Assembly (NCBI GenBank): GCA_949295035.1
Contig: CASFJO010000054.1
Coordinates: forward strand, 1 to 35,532
Length of the DNA: 35,532 nt
Direction of reading: 5' to 3'
Source: an uncultured Gemmiger sp.
GTDB taxonomy: Bacteria; Bacillota; Clostridia; Oscillospirales; Ruminococcaceae
Shown here: one piece after another, positions 1-8,123 of the stretch
Layout of the letters: every line of letters starts with the position of its first letter
Numbering within the stretch: the first letter of the stretch is position 1
The notes under the pieces: model-generated
What the model was told of the DNA's origin: nothing
Databases searched by the model: none
The model's input: only the letters and a program-made list of their open reading frames with translations
Translations under genes and position numbers: made by a program

Positions 1-1
1 C

Positions 2-88
2 CCGCTGCCGCCCGCCGCCCCGAAAGCGCCGGGCGCGGACTATGGCCCGCTGTACGCCAAGCCGGAACCCCCCAAAACAGAGGAGTAA
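2..88 (+). CDS. C-terminal tail of an unidentified protein (partial)
   Basis: The frame is open from the window edge to a TAA at 86-88. It gives 28 residues rich in proline and alanine, ending in Pro-Lys-Thr-Glu-Glu. The stop lies 3 bases before the next ATG, and the GGAG that serves that gene is inside the last codons, which supports a real co-transcribed gene end. Nothing in so short a low-complexity tail identifies the family. It could be the cytoplasmic or extracellular tail of a membrane protein. Confidence 0.5.
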   Translation, partial: PLPPAAPKAPGADYGPLYAKPEPPKTEE

Positions 89-91
89 GCG

Positions 92-550
92 ATGACCCGT
101 ATACTGTTCGTCTGCCTGGGCAATATCTGCCGCAGCCCCATGGCGGAGTATGTGATGGCCCGTATGCTCAAGGAGGCGGGTCTGGCCGGCGCGGTGACGG
201 TGGCCAGCGCCGCCACCAGCCGGGAAGAAGAGGGCAACGATCTCTATCCGCCCGCCCGGCAGACCCTGCTGGCGCACGGGGTGCCCTGCCCGCCCCGGGC
301 GGCCACCCCGCTGACCCGGCAGGATTACGCGGCCTGGGACCGGATCATCGGTATGGAGCCCCGTAACCTGACCGATATGCGCCGTATCTTTGGCGGTGAC
401 CCGGAGAACAAGCTGCGGCTGCTGCTGCACTACGCGGGGGAGGAGCGGGGGATCGCGGACCCCTGGTACACCGGGGATTTTGAGACCACCTATGCGGACG
501 TATGCGCCGGCTGCGCCGGCCTTCTGGAAGAACTGAAACGATCCCGTTAA
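92..550 (+). CDS. Low-molecular-weight protein tyrosine phosphatase
   Basis: This is a 152-residue cytoplasmic phosphatase that hydrolyses phosphotyrosine through a cysteinyl-phosphate intermediate. The signature loop C-x5-R-S sits at the N-terminus (Cys8, Arg14, Ser15, within VCLGNICRS). The general acid loop is DPWY with Asp123. The length is normal for the family (about 150). The start is the ATG 3 bases after the upstream stop, with GAGGAG ahead of it. Families sharing this fold include ArsC arsenate reductases, but the NICRS form of the loop and the DPWY loop fit the phosphatase branch. In Firmicutes such enzymes often act on tyrosine-phosphorylated polysaccharide regulators or stress proteins; no partner kinase is visible here, so the substrate is unknown. 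It ends at a terminator shared with the convergent MATE gene. Confidence 0.93.
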   Translation: MTRILFVCLGNICRSPMAEYVMARMLKEAGLAGAVTVASAATSREEEGNDLYPPARQTLLAHGVPCPPRAATPLTRQDYAAWDRIIGMEPRNLTDMRRIFGGDPENKLRLLLHYAGEERGIADPWYTGDFETTYADVCAGCAGLLEELKRSR

Positions 551-553
551 AGC

Positions 554-587
554 AAAACGCGCCGCCCGGCCCGGGCGGCGCGTTTTT
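554..587. terminator. Bidirectional terminator between phosphatase and MATE genes
   Basis: A near-perfect inverted repeat (554-569 and 571-586) has an A4 run on one side and a T5 run on the other, so it can end transcription from both converging genes. The MATE stop codon (TAA, complement of 586-588) lies inside the T run. Confidence 0.88.
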
Positions 588-1881
588 ATGTCCGGGGATC
601 GGGGCGGCGGCGATCCATCCAAAAGCTGAGCAGCAGGGTAAAGGCCTCCGAAGCGGGGAAGGCCAGCCACACCCCGGTAACGCCCCATACCGCCGCCAGC
701 AGCGCCGCGAACAGCACGATGCTCACCACCCCGCGGAAAAGGGCGATCACCGCGGCCTCTCTGCCCATGCCCACGGCGCTGAAATAGCCGGCCCGCACGA
801 TGTTGAAGCTGGCCAGCAGAAAGCCGAGAAAGTACAGCCGCACCCCCGGCACCGCATAGGCGGCCAGCTGCGCCGAGCCCTCACTGTTGAAGGCGGCCAC
901 CAGCGGGTCGGCCGCAAGCAGCACCGCCCCGGCCAGGGCCGCCGCCAATACCGCCCCCACCTGCAGACACCGGCGCAGGATCCAGGCCTCGCCGTCCCGG
1001 TCGCCGGCGCCGTGAGCAGCGCTGGCCAGAGGCTGAAGCCCCTGGGATACCCCGTTGAACAGGGCCGAGCCCACCAGCGCCGCGTTGGCGATGACCCCGT
1101 AGGCGGCCACCGCCACGTTGCCGCCCAGGTTCAGCAGCAGAAAATTGAACGCCAGGGTGGTCACCGCGCTGGAGATCTCCCCCACAAAAGCGGCCACCCC
1201 CAGGCTGCAGCAGGCGGCCAGCCGCCGGATGGAGGGAAGCGCCCACACGAACCGCACCTTGTTGCGCGGGGACAGATAGTGAAACAGGCATACCCCCATG
1301 CTCACCAGCGGAGAGATGCCGGTGGCCAGGGCCGCGCCCACCATGCCCATCCCCAGCGGAAACATGAAGAGATAATCGAACAGGATGTTGAAGATCCCGC
1401 TGGCCAGGGTGGCGCTCATGGCTATTGCGGGGGCGCCGTCGTTGCGTGCAAAGGCGGTAAAGGTGTAGTTGAGCATGAAGAAGGGCGCGCACCACAGCAC
1501 GATCCTCAGATATTCCCGCCCCACCGCCAGGATAGCGCTGTCCGCCCCCAGCAGGGTCAGCACGCCGTCCACCGCGAAAAAGCCCAGCAGCACAAAGGGC
1601 AGGCTGGCCAGGAGAGCGGCGATCACCGAGCCGGAAAAGTACCGGTCGGCGTCGCCCCAGCCCACCGCCTTGCCCAGGGAATACCGGGTGGCCGACCCGA
1701 CGCCGATCATCGAGCCGATGGCAAAGATCAGCCCGTAGACCGGCAGCGCCAGGTTCAGGGCGGTGATGCCGTTGGCGCCCTGGGTCACCGAGATAAAGTA
1801 GGTGTCGGCCAACAGATAAAAGGACAGCCCGGTCATGGCGATCAGGTTAGACAGGATGTAGCGCCGCAGCTTGGCTTTCAT
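586..1881 (-). CDS. MATE family multidrug/cation efflux pump
   Basis: This 431-residue integral membrane protein has about twelve hydrophobic segments arranged as two similar halves, as in MATE antiporters (usual length 430-470). These pumps expel cationic drugs or metabolites in exchange for Na+ or H+. The sequence from Met-Lys-Ala-Lys onward fits the MepA/NorM-like branch; the drug specificity cannot be read from it. I chose the ATG at 1881 because GGAGGAA lies 5 bases upstream. A start 9 codons earlier in the same frame would lie inside the upstream hairpin. The upstream context is unusual: a promoter at about 2009-2017, a possible leader peptide ending in an ATGA overlap with this start, and a strong hairpin with a U run just before the ribosome binding site. 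Confidence 0.92.
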   Translation of the reverse strand: MKAKLRRYILSNLIAMTGLSFYLLADTYFISVTQGANGITALNLALPVYGLIFAIGSMIGVGSATRYSLGKAVGWGDADRYFSGSVIAALLASLPFVLLGFFAVDGVLTLLGADSAILAVGREYLRIVLWCAPFFMLNYTFTAFARNDGAPAIAMSATLASGIFNILFDYLFMFPLGMGMVGAALATGISPLVSMGVCLFHYLSPRNKVRFVWALPSIRRLAACCSLGVAAFVGEISSAVTTLAFNFLLLNLGGNVAVAAYGVIANAALVGSALFNGVSQGLQPLASAAHGAGDRDGEAWILRRCLQVGAVLAAALAGAVLLAADPLVAAFNSEGSAQLAAYAVPGVRLYFLGFLLASFNIVRAGYFSAVGMGREAAVIALFRGVVSIVLFAALLAAVWGVTGVWLAFPASEAFTLLLSFWMDRRRPDPRT

Positions 1882-1961
1882 GAAACTTCCTCCGTAAAAA
1901 AGCAGCATCCCGGTTTACGACTGCAAAGACCTAACGCCGTAAACAGAAATGCTGCGCGCAT
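1878..1961 (-). CDS. Possible 27-residue leader peptide of the MATE gene
   Basis: An ATG at 1961 opens 27 codons (MRAAFLFTALGL then a Cys/Phe-rich end, EEVS) whose TGA overlaps the MATE ATG as ATGA. It lies wholly in the MATE 5' leader and spans both arms of the hairpin at 1902-1955, so a ribosome translating it would open that hairpin. Only a weak AGAAG precedes the start. The codons (TTA, GGT, CTT, AGT, CGT, GGA, TCA) are far more AT-ending than those of neighbouring genes. That suits a regulatory sequence under RNA-structure constraint, but also suits a chance ORF. Confidence 0.4.
   Translation of the reverse strand: MRAAFLFTALGLCSRKPGCCFFTEEVS
1896..1955 (-). promoter_or_regulatory. Attenuator-like terminator hairpin in the MATE leader
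   Basis: Read on the minus strand, GCAGCAT (1955-1949) and TTTACG (1943-1938) pair with CGTAAA (1919-1914) and ATGCTGC (1908-1902). The intervening five bases pair by two G-U, two G-C and one mismatch, giving an 18-position stem. It is followed by six U (1901-1896) and then the MATE ribosome binding site. Only 20 bases separate the hairpin from the MATE start, too few for another promoter, so MATE transcripts must pass through it. It may double as the terminator of the upstream gene. Confidence 0.7.
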
Positions 1962-2008
1962 TGCTTCTACCCGGTGGCAGAAGAATATTCCAGGATCACA
2001 GAGGTGAG

Positions 2009-2017
2009 TATACCATA
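2009..2017 (-). promoter_or_regulatory. Promoter of the MATE transcript (extended -10)
   Basis: The minus strand carries TGGTATACT, an extended -10 box. A weak -35-like TTGCTT lies about 18 bases upstream, overlapping the end of the preceding gene. It predicts a leader of about 120 bases before the MATE ATG. Confidence 0.55.
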
Positions 2018-2040
2018 TACTTTGGACAAAAAGCAAGCGA

Positions 2041-3642
2041 TCAGCGGTCCCACTTGTCGCACAAAGCGTTGATTTGATCGGCAAAACGGGCCAGGTCCTT
2101 GTTGGCGCCGCCCTCGTTGCGGCCGATGACCGCCAGCAGCCGCTGCCCCGCGTTGAGCAGCCGCTGGAACACGGGGCTCGTCTTGCGGGCGGAGGCGGGC
2201 TTTTTGACGCGGGCGCTGTTGCCCACATCCAGGCACCGGCCGGTGAGCAGGTCGTACTCCGCCCCGTTGTAGGGCGCCTCGGCCCGCAGGCCCAGTTCCC
2301 GGGTGAGCAGCCCGGCAAACTCATCGCAGACCGCGTCGTCCCCATGCACCACGAATACCTGCCGGGGCGGGGGCTGGATGCCCTTGGCCCAGCGCAGCAG
2401 GCCGCTCTGGTCCGCGTGGCCGCTGACCCCCGCCAGCACCTGGATCTTGGCCTGCACCTGTACCGGCTCGCCAAAGAGCTTGACCTCCTTCGCGCCCTCC
2501 ACCAGGGCCCGGCCCAGGGTACCCGCGGCCTGGTAGCCCACAAAGAGCACGGTGCACTCCGGCCGCCACAGGTTGTGTTTGAGGTGATGACGGATACGGC
2601 CGGCCTCGCACATGCCGCTGGCGGACAGGATCACATGGCTGCCCTGCAGCATGTTGATGGCCTGGGACTCCTCCTTCTTTACCGACAGGTGCAGCCCCTG
2701 GAACTGGATCGGGTTTACCCCCTTTTCCAGCAGGGCGCGGGCCTCGTCGTCCACGCAGTCCCACAGATTCTCCCGGAACACGTGGGTGGCCTCCACCGCC
2801 AGCGGGCTGTCCAGATACACCTCAAAGTCCGGAAAATGGGGAGCCAGGTTCTGCTCCTTGATCTGGCGGAAGAAATAGAGCATCTCCTGGGTGCGGCCCA
2901 CCGCGAAGCAGGGGATCACCAGGTTGCCGCCCCGGGCGAAGGTATCCTCCACCAGAGCGGCCAGTTCCCGGGCACAATCCGGCCGGGATCGGTTGTGGTT
3001 GCGGTCGCCGTAGGTGCTCTCCATCACCAGGATATCCGCCCCCGGCGGGCACTGGGGGTCCCGCAGGATGGGCTGGCCCACATTTCCCACGTCGCCGCTG
3101 AACACGATCTTTTCCTCGCTGCCGTTCTCGGCGGCCCAGACCTCGATGCAGGCGGAACCCAGCAGGTGCCCCACGTCGGTGAATCGCACCCGGATGCCGG
3201 GCAGGATCTCCCGCTTTTCCCCGTAGGGCACCGGCACAAACTGCTTCATCACCGCCTGGGCGTCCGCCACGGTGTACAGCGGCTCATACAGTTCGCCGCC
3301 GCTGCGGGCCGCCTTGCGGTTGCGCCATTCGGCCTCGCTCTCCTGAATATGGCCGGAATCCTGCAGCATGATGGCGCACAGATCGGCGGTGGCGTCGGTG
3401 CACCAGACCGGTGAGGAAAACCCCTGCTTATAAAGCAGCGGGATGCGGCCGGAGTGGTCGATGTGGGCATGGGTCAGCAGCAGGCCGTCCAGCTGGCCCG
3501 GGGGCATGTCCAGGGGCTGGTTCTCGTACAGATCGGGGCCCTGCTCCATGCCGCAGTCGATCAGCAGCCGGTGACCGGCCGCCTCCAGCAGAAAACAGCT
3601 GCCCGTCACCTCATGCGCGGCGCCCAGAAAGGTCAGTTTCAT
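2041..3642 (-). CDS. MBL-fold/beta-CASP RNA-processing nuclease-like protein
   Basis: This 533-residue cytoplasmic metallo-hydrolase has an N-terminal metallo-beta-lactamase domain with the HAHIDH motif (His58, His60, Asp62, His63). A further His in DVGHLLGS and Asp in SGDVGN complete the zinc site. A beta-CASP domain and a C-terminal RMMBL segment containing SGHADQ follow. This is the CPSF-73/Ysh1-like architecture of single-strand RNA endo/exonucleases, at normal length. A C-terminal extension of about 100 residues follows SGHADQ. The ATG at 3642 is preceded by AAAGGAGGCAA; an in-frame ATG 7 codons upstream overlaps that site and was rejected. It lies downstream of recG in the same direction, with its own -10 box between them. 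The RNA target is not deducible. Confidence 0.9.
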   Translation of the reverse strand: MKLTFLGAAHEVTGSCFLLEAAGHRLLIDCGMEQGPDLYENQPLDMPPGQLDGLLLTHAHIDHSGRIPLLYKQGFSSPVWCTDATADLCAIMLQDSGHIQESEAEWRNRKAARSGGELYEPLYTVADAQAVMKQFVPVPYGEKREILPGIRVRFTDVGHLLGSACIEVWAAENGSEEKIVFSGDVGNVGQPILRDPQCPPGADILVMESTYGDRNHNRSRPDCARELAALVEDTFARGGNLVIPCFAVGRTQEMLYFFRQIKEQNLAPHFPDFEVYLDSPLAVEATHVFRENLWDCVDDEARALLEKGVNPIQFQGLHLSVKKEESQAINMLQGSHVILSASGMCEAGRIRHHLKHNLWRPECTVLFVGYQAAGTLGRALVEGAKEVKLFGEPVQVQAKIQVLAGVSGHADQSGLLRWAKGIQPPPRQVFVVHGDDAVCDEFAGLLTRELGLRAEAPYNGAEYDLLTGRCLDVGNSARVKKPASARKTSPVFQRLLNAGQRLLAVIGRNEGGANKDLARFADQINALCDKWDR

Positions 3643-3683
3643 CGGGTTGCCTCCTTTGGCCATGCGGCCGTCTTTTGCCTTTT

Positions 3684-3689
3684 ATTATA
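3684..3689 (-). promoter_or_regulatory. -10 box upstream of the MBL nuclease gene
   Basis: A perfect TATAAT on the minus strand lies 42 bases before the start codon, in an AT-rich gap after recG. No good -35 is visible at 16-18 bases; TTACCA at 19 bases is the nearest. Confidence 0.45.
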
Positions 3690-3762
3690 CGCGCTTTCGG
3701 GCAGCTTGTGGTAAATTTTCTATAAACAATCCAAAAATTTGTGGAGATTTTTCTTTTTCGGG

Positions 3763-5808
3763 TCAGTTCATTGTCCCCTCGGCCCGCTCAAACAGGCGTT
3801 CCACCGCCCGGGCCAGGGGCTGGTTTTCCGGTTGCTGCAGCTGAGGGTCGGCCCGCAAAATCGCGCCGGCCTCCTCCTGGGCCGCGTAGAGGGCCCGGGT
3901 ATCGGTCATCAGATCCGCGATCTGCAGCACCGGCAGCCCGTGCTGGCGGCTGCCGAAGAAATCCCCCGGCCCCCTGTGTTCCAGATCGTACTTCGCAATG
4001 GCAAACCCGTCGGATGTGCCGCACAAAAACCGCAGACGCTCCCGTACCGCTTCGGAATCGTGGTCGCTGATCAGGATGCAGCAGCTCTCTGCCGCGCCCC
4101 GGCCCACCCGGCCCCGCAGCTGGTGCAGCGCGCTCAGACCGTACCGCTCCGCGTTTTCGATCACCATCACCGTGGCGTTGGGCACGTCCACCCCCACCTC
4201 GATCACAGTGGTGCTCACCAGAACGTCCAGTTCCCCGGCCTGGAAGGCCTCCATCACCGCCGCCTTTTCTTTCGGCTTCATCCGCCCGTGCAGCAGCCCG
4301 ATCCGCCGCCCCGGCAGCAGCGGCGCCGCTACCTTGTCCCGGTAATCCGCCGCCGCCTGCATCTCCTCTTTGTCGCTCTCTCCCTGCTCGATCCGCGGGC
4401 ACACAATGTATATCTGGTGCCCCGCCTCGATCTGCTTGTTCAAAAATCCGTACATATCCCGGCGTTTTCTACTGGTGGTATAATATGTCTTGACCGGTTT
4501 GCGGCCCGGAGGCAGTTCGTCCAGGATGGATACATCCAGATCGCCGTAGATCAGCAGCCCCAGCGTGCGGGGGATAGGGGTGGCGCTCATCACCAGCAGG
4601 TGGGGGCTGTCCGCCTTGGCGGCCAGCAGCCCCCGCTGGCGGACTCCGAACCGGTGCTGTTCGTCCACCACGGCCAGCCCCAGCCGGGCAAACGCGACCC
4701 CCGCGCCGATCACCGCATGGGTGCCCACGATCAGGTCCGCCTGCCCATCGGCGATGGCCTTCAGGGTCTGGCGGCGGGGGGCGGCCTTCATCCCGCCGGT
4801 GAGCAGCGCCACCTGCACCCCCAGCGGCCCCAGCATCGTCTGCAGACTGCGGGCGTGCTGGGTGGCCAGGATCTCGGTAGGGGCCATCAGGACGCTCTGC
4901 CAGCCGCTGCGGGCCGCGATGTAGACGGCCGCCGCCGCCACCAGCGTTTTGCCGCTGCCCACGTCACCCTGGAGCAGCCGGTTCATGGGAGCGGGGCCCC
5001 GCAGGTCGGCTGCGATCTCCCCGGCGGCCCGCCGCTGGGCCCCGGTAGGGGCAAAGGGCAGCGATTTCCAGAAGGGCTCCAGGTCCACCCGGCCCATCCG
5101 GGCGCCGGCCTGCCCCGCGCCCCGGCTCTTCATCAGGCTGACCCCCAGCTGCAGGGTCAGCAACTCCTCAAAGATCAACCGCCGCCGCGCCCCGGCCGCC
5201 TCCTCGGCCGAGCGGGGCCGGTGGATGGCCCGCACCGCCTCGGCCCGGCCAGGCAGCCGGTACCGGGCCCGCAAAGCGGCGGGCAGGGGCTCCTCCAGCT
5301 GGCCGGCCGCTTCCAGCGCCGTCTCCACCGCCTGGCTGATCCGCCAGCTGGGTAGCCCTTCGGTCTGGGGATACACCGGCTCCAGCGGGGCCTTGTCCAC
5401 CTGGGCGCGGGTGCGCACCAGGGGATTGGCCATCTCCCGGCGGGTCAGGGTGCCGGTCACCCGGCCCTCAAACCAGTATTCCTGGCCCACCTCCAGCTTG
5501 TCGGCGGCGTAGGGGTTGTTGAACCAGGCCAGGCTCAGCACCGCGTCCCCGTCTCCGGCCTGCACCCGCTGCAGTGTACGCCCGCCGGGCAGGCGGCGCA
5601 TCGGTTCCTTGGCGTAGACCACCGCCCGCACCACCGTGTCCGCGTCAAAGGGCGCGGCGGCCACCCCGCCGGCGTTTGAGTAGTCGATGTAGCGGCGGGG
5701 ATAGTGAGCCAGCAGGTCGGCCACTGTGCGGATACCCAGCCGGGCAAACCGCTCGGCGGTGCGGGGCCCCACGTTTTTCAGATATTGCACCGGCGTGTCC
5801 AGCTGCAT
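3763..5808 (-). CDS. recG: ATP-dependent DNA helicase RecG
   Basis: This 681-residue helicase reverses stalled replication forks and branch-migrates Holliday junctions. The N-terminal wedge domain opens with a helix-hairpin-helix-like stretch (LKNVGPRTAERFARLGI). Walker A GDVGSGKT is at about residue 281, the DEQHRFGV box at about 381, then ATPIPRT, and the motif VI region with QLRGRVGRG. The length matches RecG (about 680). The ATG at 5808 has AAAGGAG nine bases upstream; an in-frame ATG 13 codons earlier overlaps this site. It follows the fakA-like gene but is separated from it by a hairpin with a U-rich tail. An AT-rich gap follows before the MBL nuclease. Confidence 0.97.
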   Translation of the reverse strand: MQLDTPVQYLKNVGPRTAERFARLGIRTVADLLAHYPRRYIDYSNAGGVAAAPFDADTVVRAVVYAKEPMRRLPGGRTLQRVQAGDGDAVLSLAWFNNPYAADKLEVGQEYWFEGRVTGTLTRREMANPLVRTRAQVDKAPLEPVYPQTEGLPSWRISQAVETALEAAGQLEEPLPAALRARYRLPGRAEAVRAIHRPRSAEEAAGARRRLIFEELLTLQLGVSLMKSRGAGQAGARMGRVDLEPFWKSLPFAPTGAQRRAAGEIAADLRGPAPMNRLLQGDVGSGKTLVAAAAVYIAARSGWQSVLMAPTEILATQHARSLQTMLGPLGVQVALLTGGMKAAPRRQTLKAIADGQADLIVGTHAVIGAGVAFARLGLAVVDEQHRFGVRQRGLLAAKADSPHLLVMSATPIPRTLGLLIYGDLDVSILDELPPGRKPVKTYYTTSRKRRDMYGFLNKQIEAGHQIYIVCPRIEQGESDKEEMQAAADYRDKVAAPLLPGRRIGLLHGRMKPKEKAAVMEAFQAGELDVLVSTTVIEVGVDVPNATVMVIENAERYGLSALHQLRGRVGRGAAESCCILISDHDSEAVRERLRFLCGTSDGFAIAKYDLEHRGPGDFFGSRQHGLPVLQIADLMTDTRALYAAQEEAGAILRADPQLQQPENQPLARAVERLFERAEGTMN

Positions 5809-5837
5809 GGAGGGCGTCTCCTTTCGGGAAAATTCGC

Positions 5838-5876
5838 GCAAAAGCAAAAGGCACGGGAGAGGAAACCCCTCTCCCG
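5838..5876 (-). terminator. Terminator after the fakA-like gene
   Basis: On the minus strand CGGGAGAGG (5876-5868) pairs with CCTCTCCCG (5862-5854) around a five-base loop and is followed by a broken U run (TGCCTTTTGCTTTT). It lies 30 bases before the recG start, so recG transcription may depend partly on readthrough. Confidence 0.6.
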
Positions 5877-5982
5877 CGCCGCAGGTCGTGAAAAAGCCGC
5901 TCTCTTTTCTTGCCGAAAGGGGAGAGGATGCGCAGGGGCCGCCGGAAGCCGCGCCCGCGCGGCAGGGATCCGGCGCTTTGCC

Positions 5983-7668
5983 TTATTCCACGCTGATCAT
6001 ATAGTAGTAGACCGGCTGGCCGCCGCTGATGTGGGTGACCTCCACGTCGCCGCCCACCTTGGCGCGCACCAGTTCGGTGGTGCGCTCGGCGTCCTCCTCG
6101 CTCACATCGCAGCCGCTGATCACGGTGATGAAGCTGGTGTCCCGCTTGGCCATGCTGCGGGCAAGGCGGTAGGTCACCTTGGTCAGGTCGGTGCCGGTGT
6201 TCACGATCTTGCCGTTCTCCAGGGCCATGATCTCGCCCTTTTTGATCTTCTTGCCGTCGAACTCACTGTCCCGGGCGGCAAAGGTCACCAGACCGGTGCT
6301 CACCTTGTCGGCTGCCTGCATCATGTTGATGGTGTTGGCGTCTACGGTGGCCTCCGGGTCAAAGTTCAGCATGGCGGTGATGCCCTGGGGGATGGTGCGG
6401 GTGGGCAGCACCACGATCCGCCGGTCCGCTATCTTCTGGGCCATCTCGGCGGCCATGATGATGTTCTTGTTGTTGGGCAGCACGAATACCGTCTGGGCGG
6501 GCACGCTCTGTACCGCGGCCACGATGTCCTCGGTGGCCGGGTTCATGGTCTGGCCGCCGGCCACGATCGCGTCCACTCCCAGATCGGCAAACACCGCCCG
6601 CAGCCCCTCGCCCGCGGCCACGGCCACAAAGCCGTAGGCGCGCTCCGGGTCCACCGCCGCGTAGGGGAACTCGCTGGCGGGGGCCGCCTCGGCCTTTTTC
6701 TGCTTCTCCAGCCCCTTGCCCTGTTTCTGGCGGGCCAGGAACTGCTCGTGCATGTTCTCGATCTTGAAGCCGGTCAGGTAGCCGTACTGGATGGCGTGGC
6801 TCAGGATCTTGCCGGGATCGGCGGTGTGCACATGGCAGTTGATGACCTCGTCGTCCTCGATCACCACCACGCTGTCGCCGTTGGATTCCAGGAAGGCCCG
6901 CAGCTTTTCGGTGCTGCAATTCTCGTTTTTGTTGACCAAAAACTGGGTGCAGTAGCCGTTCTTGATGTCCTCCACCTTCATCAGGTCGTCGGTGAACACG
7001 CCCTTGCCGGCGGCGCTGGAGCCGGCGGCCTTGGCCGGGGCCTCGGCGCCGGCGATGATCTCACCGCCGTGGAATACCTGCTGCATGCCGGCAAAGATGA
7101 TCACCAGCCCCTGGCCGCCCGCGTCCACCACGCCGGCCTTTTTGAGCACCGGCAGCTGGTTGGGGGTGTTCTCTAGCGCTTCCTGGGCGGCGGCCATGAC
7201 CCGGTCCCACAGCTCGTTCACATCGGTCAGACCGCTGGCGGCGGCCTGTTCGCCGGCCACCCGGGCCACCGTGAGCATGGTGCCCTCGGTGGGCTTCATA
7301 ACGGCCTTGTAGGCGGCCTCCACGCCCTTTTGCAGCGCGGCGGTCAGATCGGCCGCGTCGGCGGTCTTTTTGCCGTCCAGCGCCTTGGAAAAGCCCCGGA
7401 ACAAAAGGCTGGTGATGACGCCGCTGTTGCCGCGGGCGCCCCGCAGCATGGCGCTGGCCGCGGCCTTGGCGGCCTCGGCCACGGTGCAGCCGTCGTCCAG
7501 AGCGTTCAGCTCAGGCACGGCGGCGCCCACGGTCATGCTCATGTTGGTGCCGGTGTCGCCGTCCGGCACCGGAAAAACGTTCAGTTCGTCCACACGGGTA
7601 CGCTGGTTGGCGATGTTGTTGGCGCCGGAAAGGATCGCGTCACGCAGGATCTTACCAGTAATCATCAT
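5983..7668 (-). CDS. fakA: DAK2-domain fatty acid kinase-like protein (FakA/YloV)
   Basis: This 561-residue cytoplasmic protein has an N-terminal DAK2/dihydroxyacetone-kinase-like ATP-binding domain with VPDGDTGTNM (Asp36, Asp38 as expected Mg-ATP ligands). A central domain and a C-terminal DegV-like FakA domain follow. In Firmicutes FakA phosphorylates fatty acids bound to FakB (DegV) proteins, feeding exogenous fatty acids into phospholipid synthesis. No fakB is in the window. The ATG at 7668 has GAGGTG six bases upstream; three codons earlier an in-frame ATG lacks that spacing. It lies directly downstream of the Gls24-like gene, the conserved yloU-yloV pair seen in Bacillus. Confidence 0.9.
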   Translation of the reverse strand: MMITGKILRDAILSGANNIANQRTRVDELNVFPVPDGDTGTNMSMTVGAAVPELNALDDGCTVAEAAKAAASAMLRGARGNSGVITSLLFRGFSKALDGKKTADAADLTAALQKGVEAAYKAVMKPTEGTMLTVARVAGEQAAASGLTDVNELWDRVMAAAQEALENTPNQLPVLKKAGVVDAGGQGLVIIFAGMQQVFHGGEIIAGAEAPAKAAGSSAAGKGVFTDDLMKVEDIKNGYCTQFLVNKNENCSTEKLRAFLESNGDSVVVIEDDEVINCHVHTADPGKILSHAIQYGYLTGFKIENMHEQFLARQKQGKGLEKQKKAEAAPASEFPYAAVDPERAYGFVAVAAGEGLRAVFADLGVDAIVAGGQTMNPATEDIVAAVQSVPAQTVFVLPNNKNIIMAAEMAQKIADRRIVVLPTRTIPQGITAMLNFDPEATVDANTINMMQAADKVSTGLVTFAARDSEFDGKKIKKGEIMALENGKIVNTGTDLTKVTYRLARSMAKRDTSFITVISGCDVSEEDAERTTELVRAKVGGDVEVTHISGGQPVYYYMISVE

Positions 7669-7732
7669 GCAAAACACCTCAAATACGATATCGGTTGTAA
7701 CCCGGGCCGCCGGGCGGAAAAGGTACGGGCGG

Positions 7733-8089
7733 TCATTCGGCGGAGAGGATGTCCTCCACCCGCACGTCGATGCGGCAGACCTTCAGGCCGGTGGCGTGTT
7801 CCACCTCATCCTTGACCTTGTGGGTGATGGCCCGCACGATGGTGGCGATGTTGAGCCCGTAGCTCACCTTGATGCGCAGCTGGATGGCCAGCTGGCCGTC
7901 CCGCTGCTCCACATGCACGCCCTTTTCCGCGTGCGCGCCGCCCAGCACCAGGCCCTTGATCTGCTGGGCCGCGGTATCGTCGCCCATGGCGGTCACCCCG
8001 TAGCAGCGCTTGGCCACCTCGGCCACAAGCTGATTGAAGTACTCGCCGGTGATGCTCACGGCGCCATGAGGGGTATAGCTGGTGATCAT
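7733..8089 (-). CDS. Asp23/Gls24 family alkaline-shock-like protein (YloU-like)
   Basis: This 118-residue protein has no signal peptide and has the Asp23/Gls24 pattern: GAVSITGEYFNQLVAEVA near the N-terminus, then VHVEQRDGQLAIQLRIKVSYG and a later VCRIDVRVEDI. Family members are abundant and associate with the membrane envelope; the YloU subgroup is always near the DAK2 gene yloV, as here. AAAGGAG precedes the ATG by 9-10 bases. The gene is 64 bases from fakA and 34 bases after the lipoprotein gene, so the three probably form one transcript. Confidence 0.88.
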   Translation of the reverse strand: MITSYTPHGAVSITGEYFNQLVAEVAKRCYGVTAMGDDTAAQQIKGLVLGGAHAEKGVHVEQRDGQLAIQLRIKVSYGLNIATIVRAITHKVKDEVEHATGLKVCRIDVRVEDILSAE

Positions 8090-8123
8090 CTTGTCATCGC
8101 TCCTTTACGAAGATTCGTCGGCC

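Noticed and set aside
92-550. Arsenate reductase (ArsC) instead of tyrosine phosphatase
   Set aside because: The loop VCLGNICRS and the DPWY acid loop are phosphatase-type, and no ars gene is nearby.
502-2007. Long rightward frame of about 500 codons opposite the MATE gene, and similar long frames opposite recG, fakA, pepV and the rnf genes
   Set aside because: High GC content makes stop codons rare in antisense frames. These have no ribosome binding site, give Arg/Gly/Pro/His-rich low-complexity protein, and lie over genes with clear family motifs.
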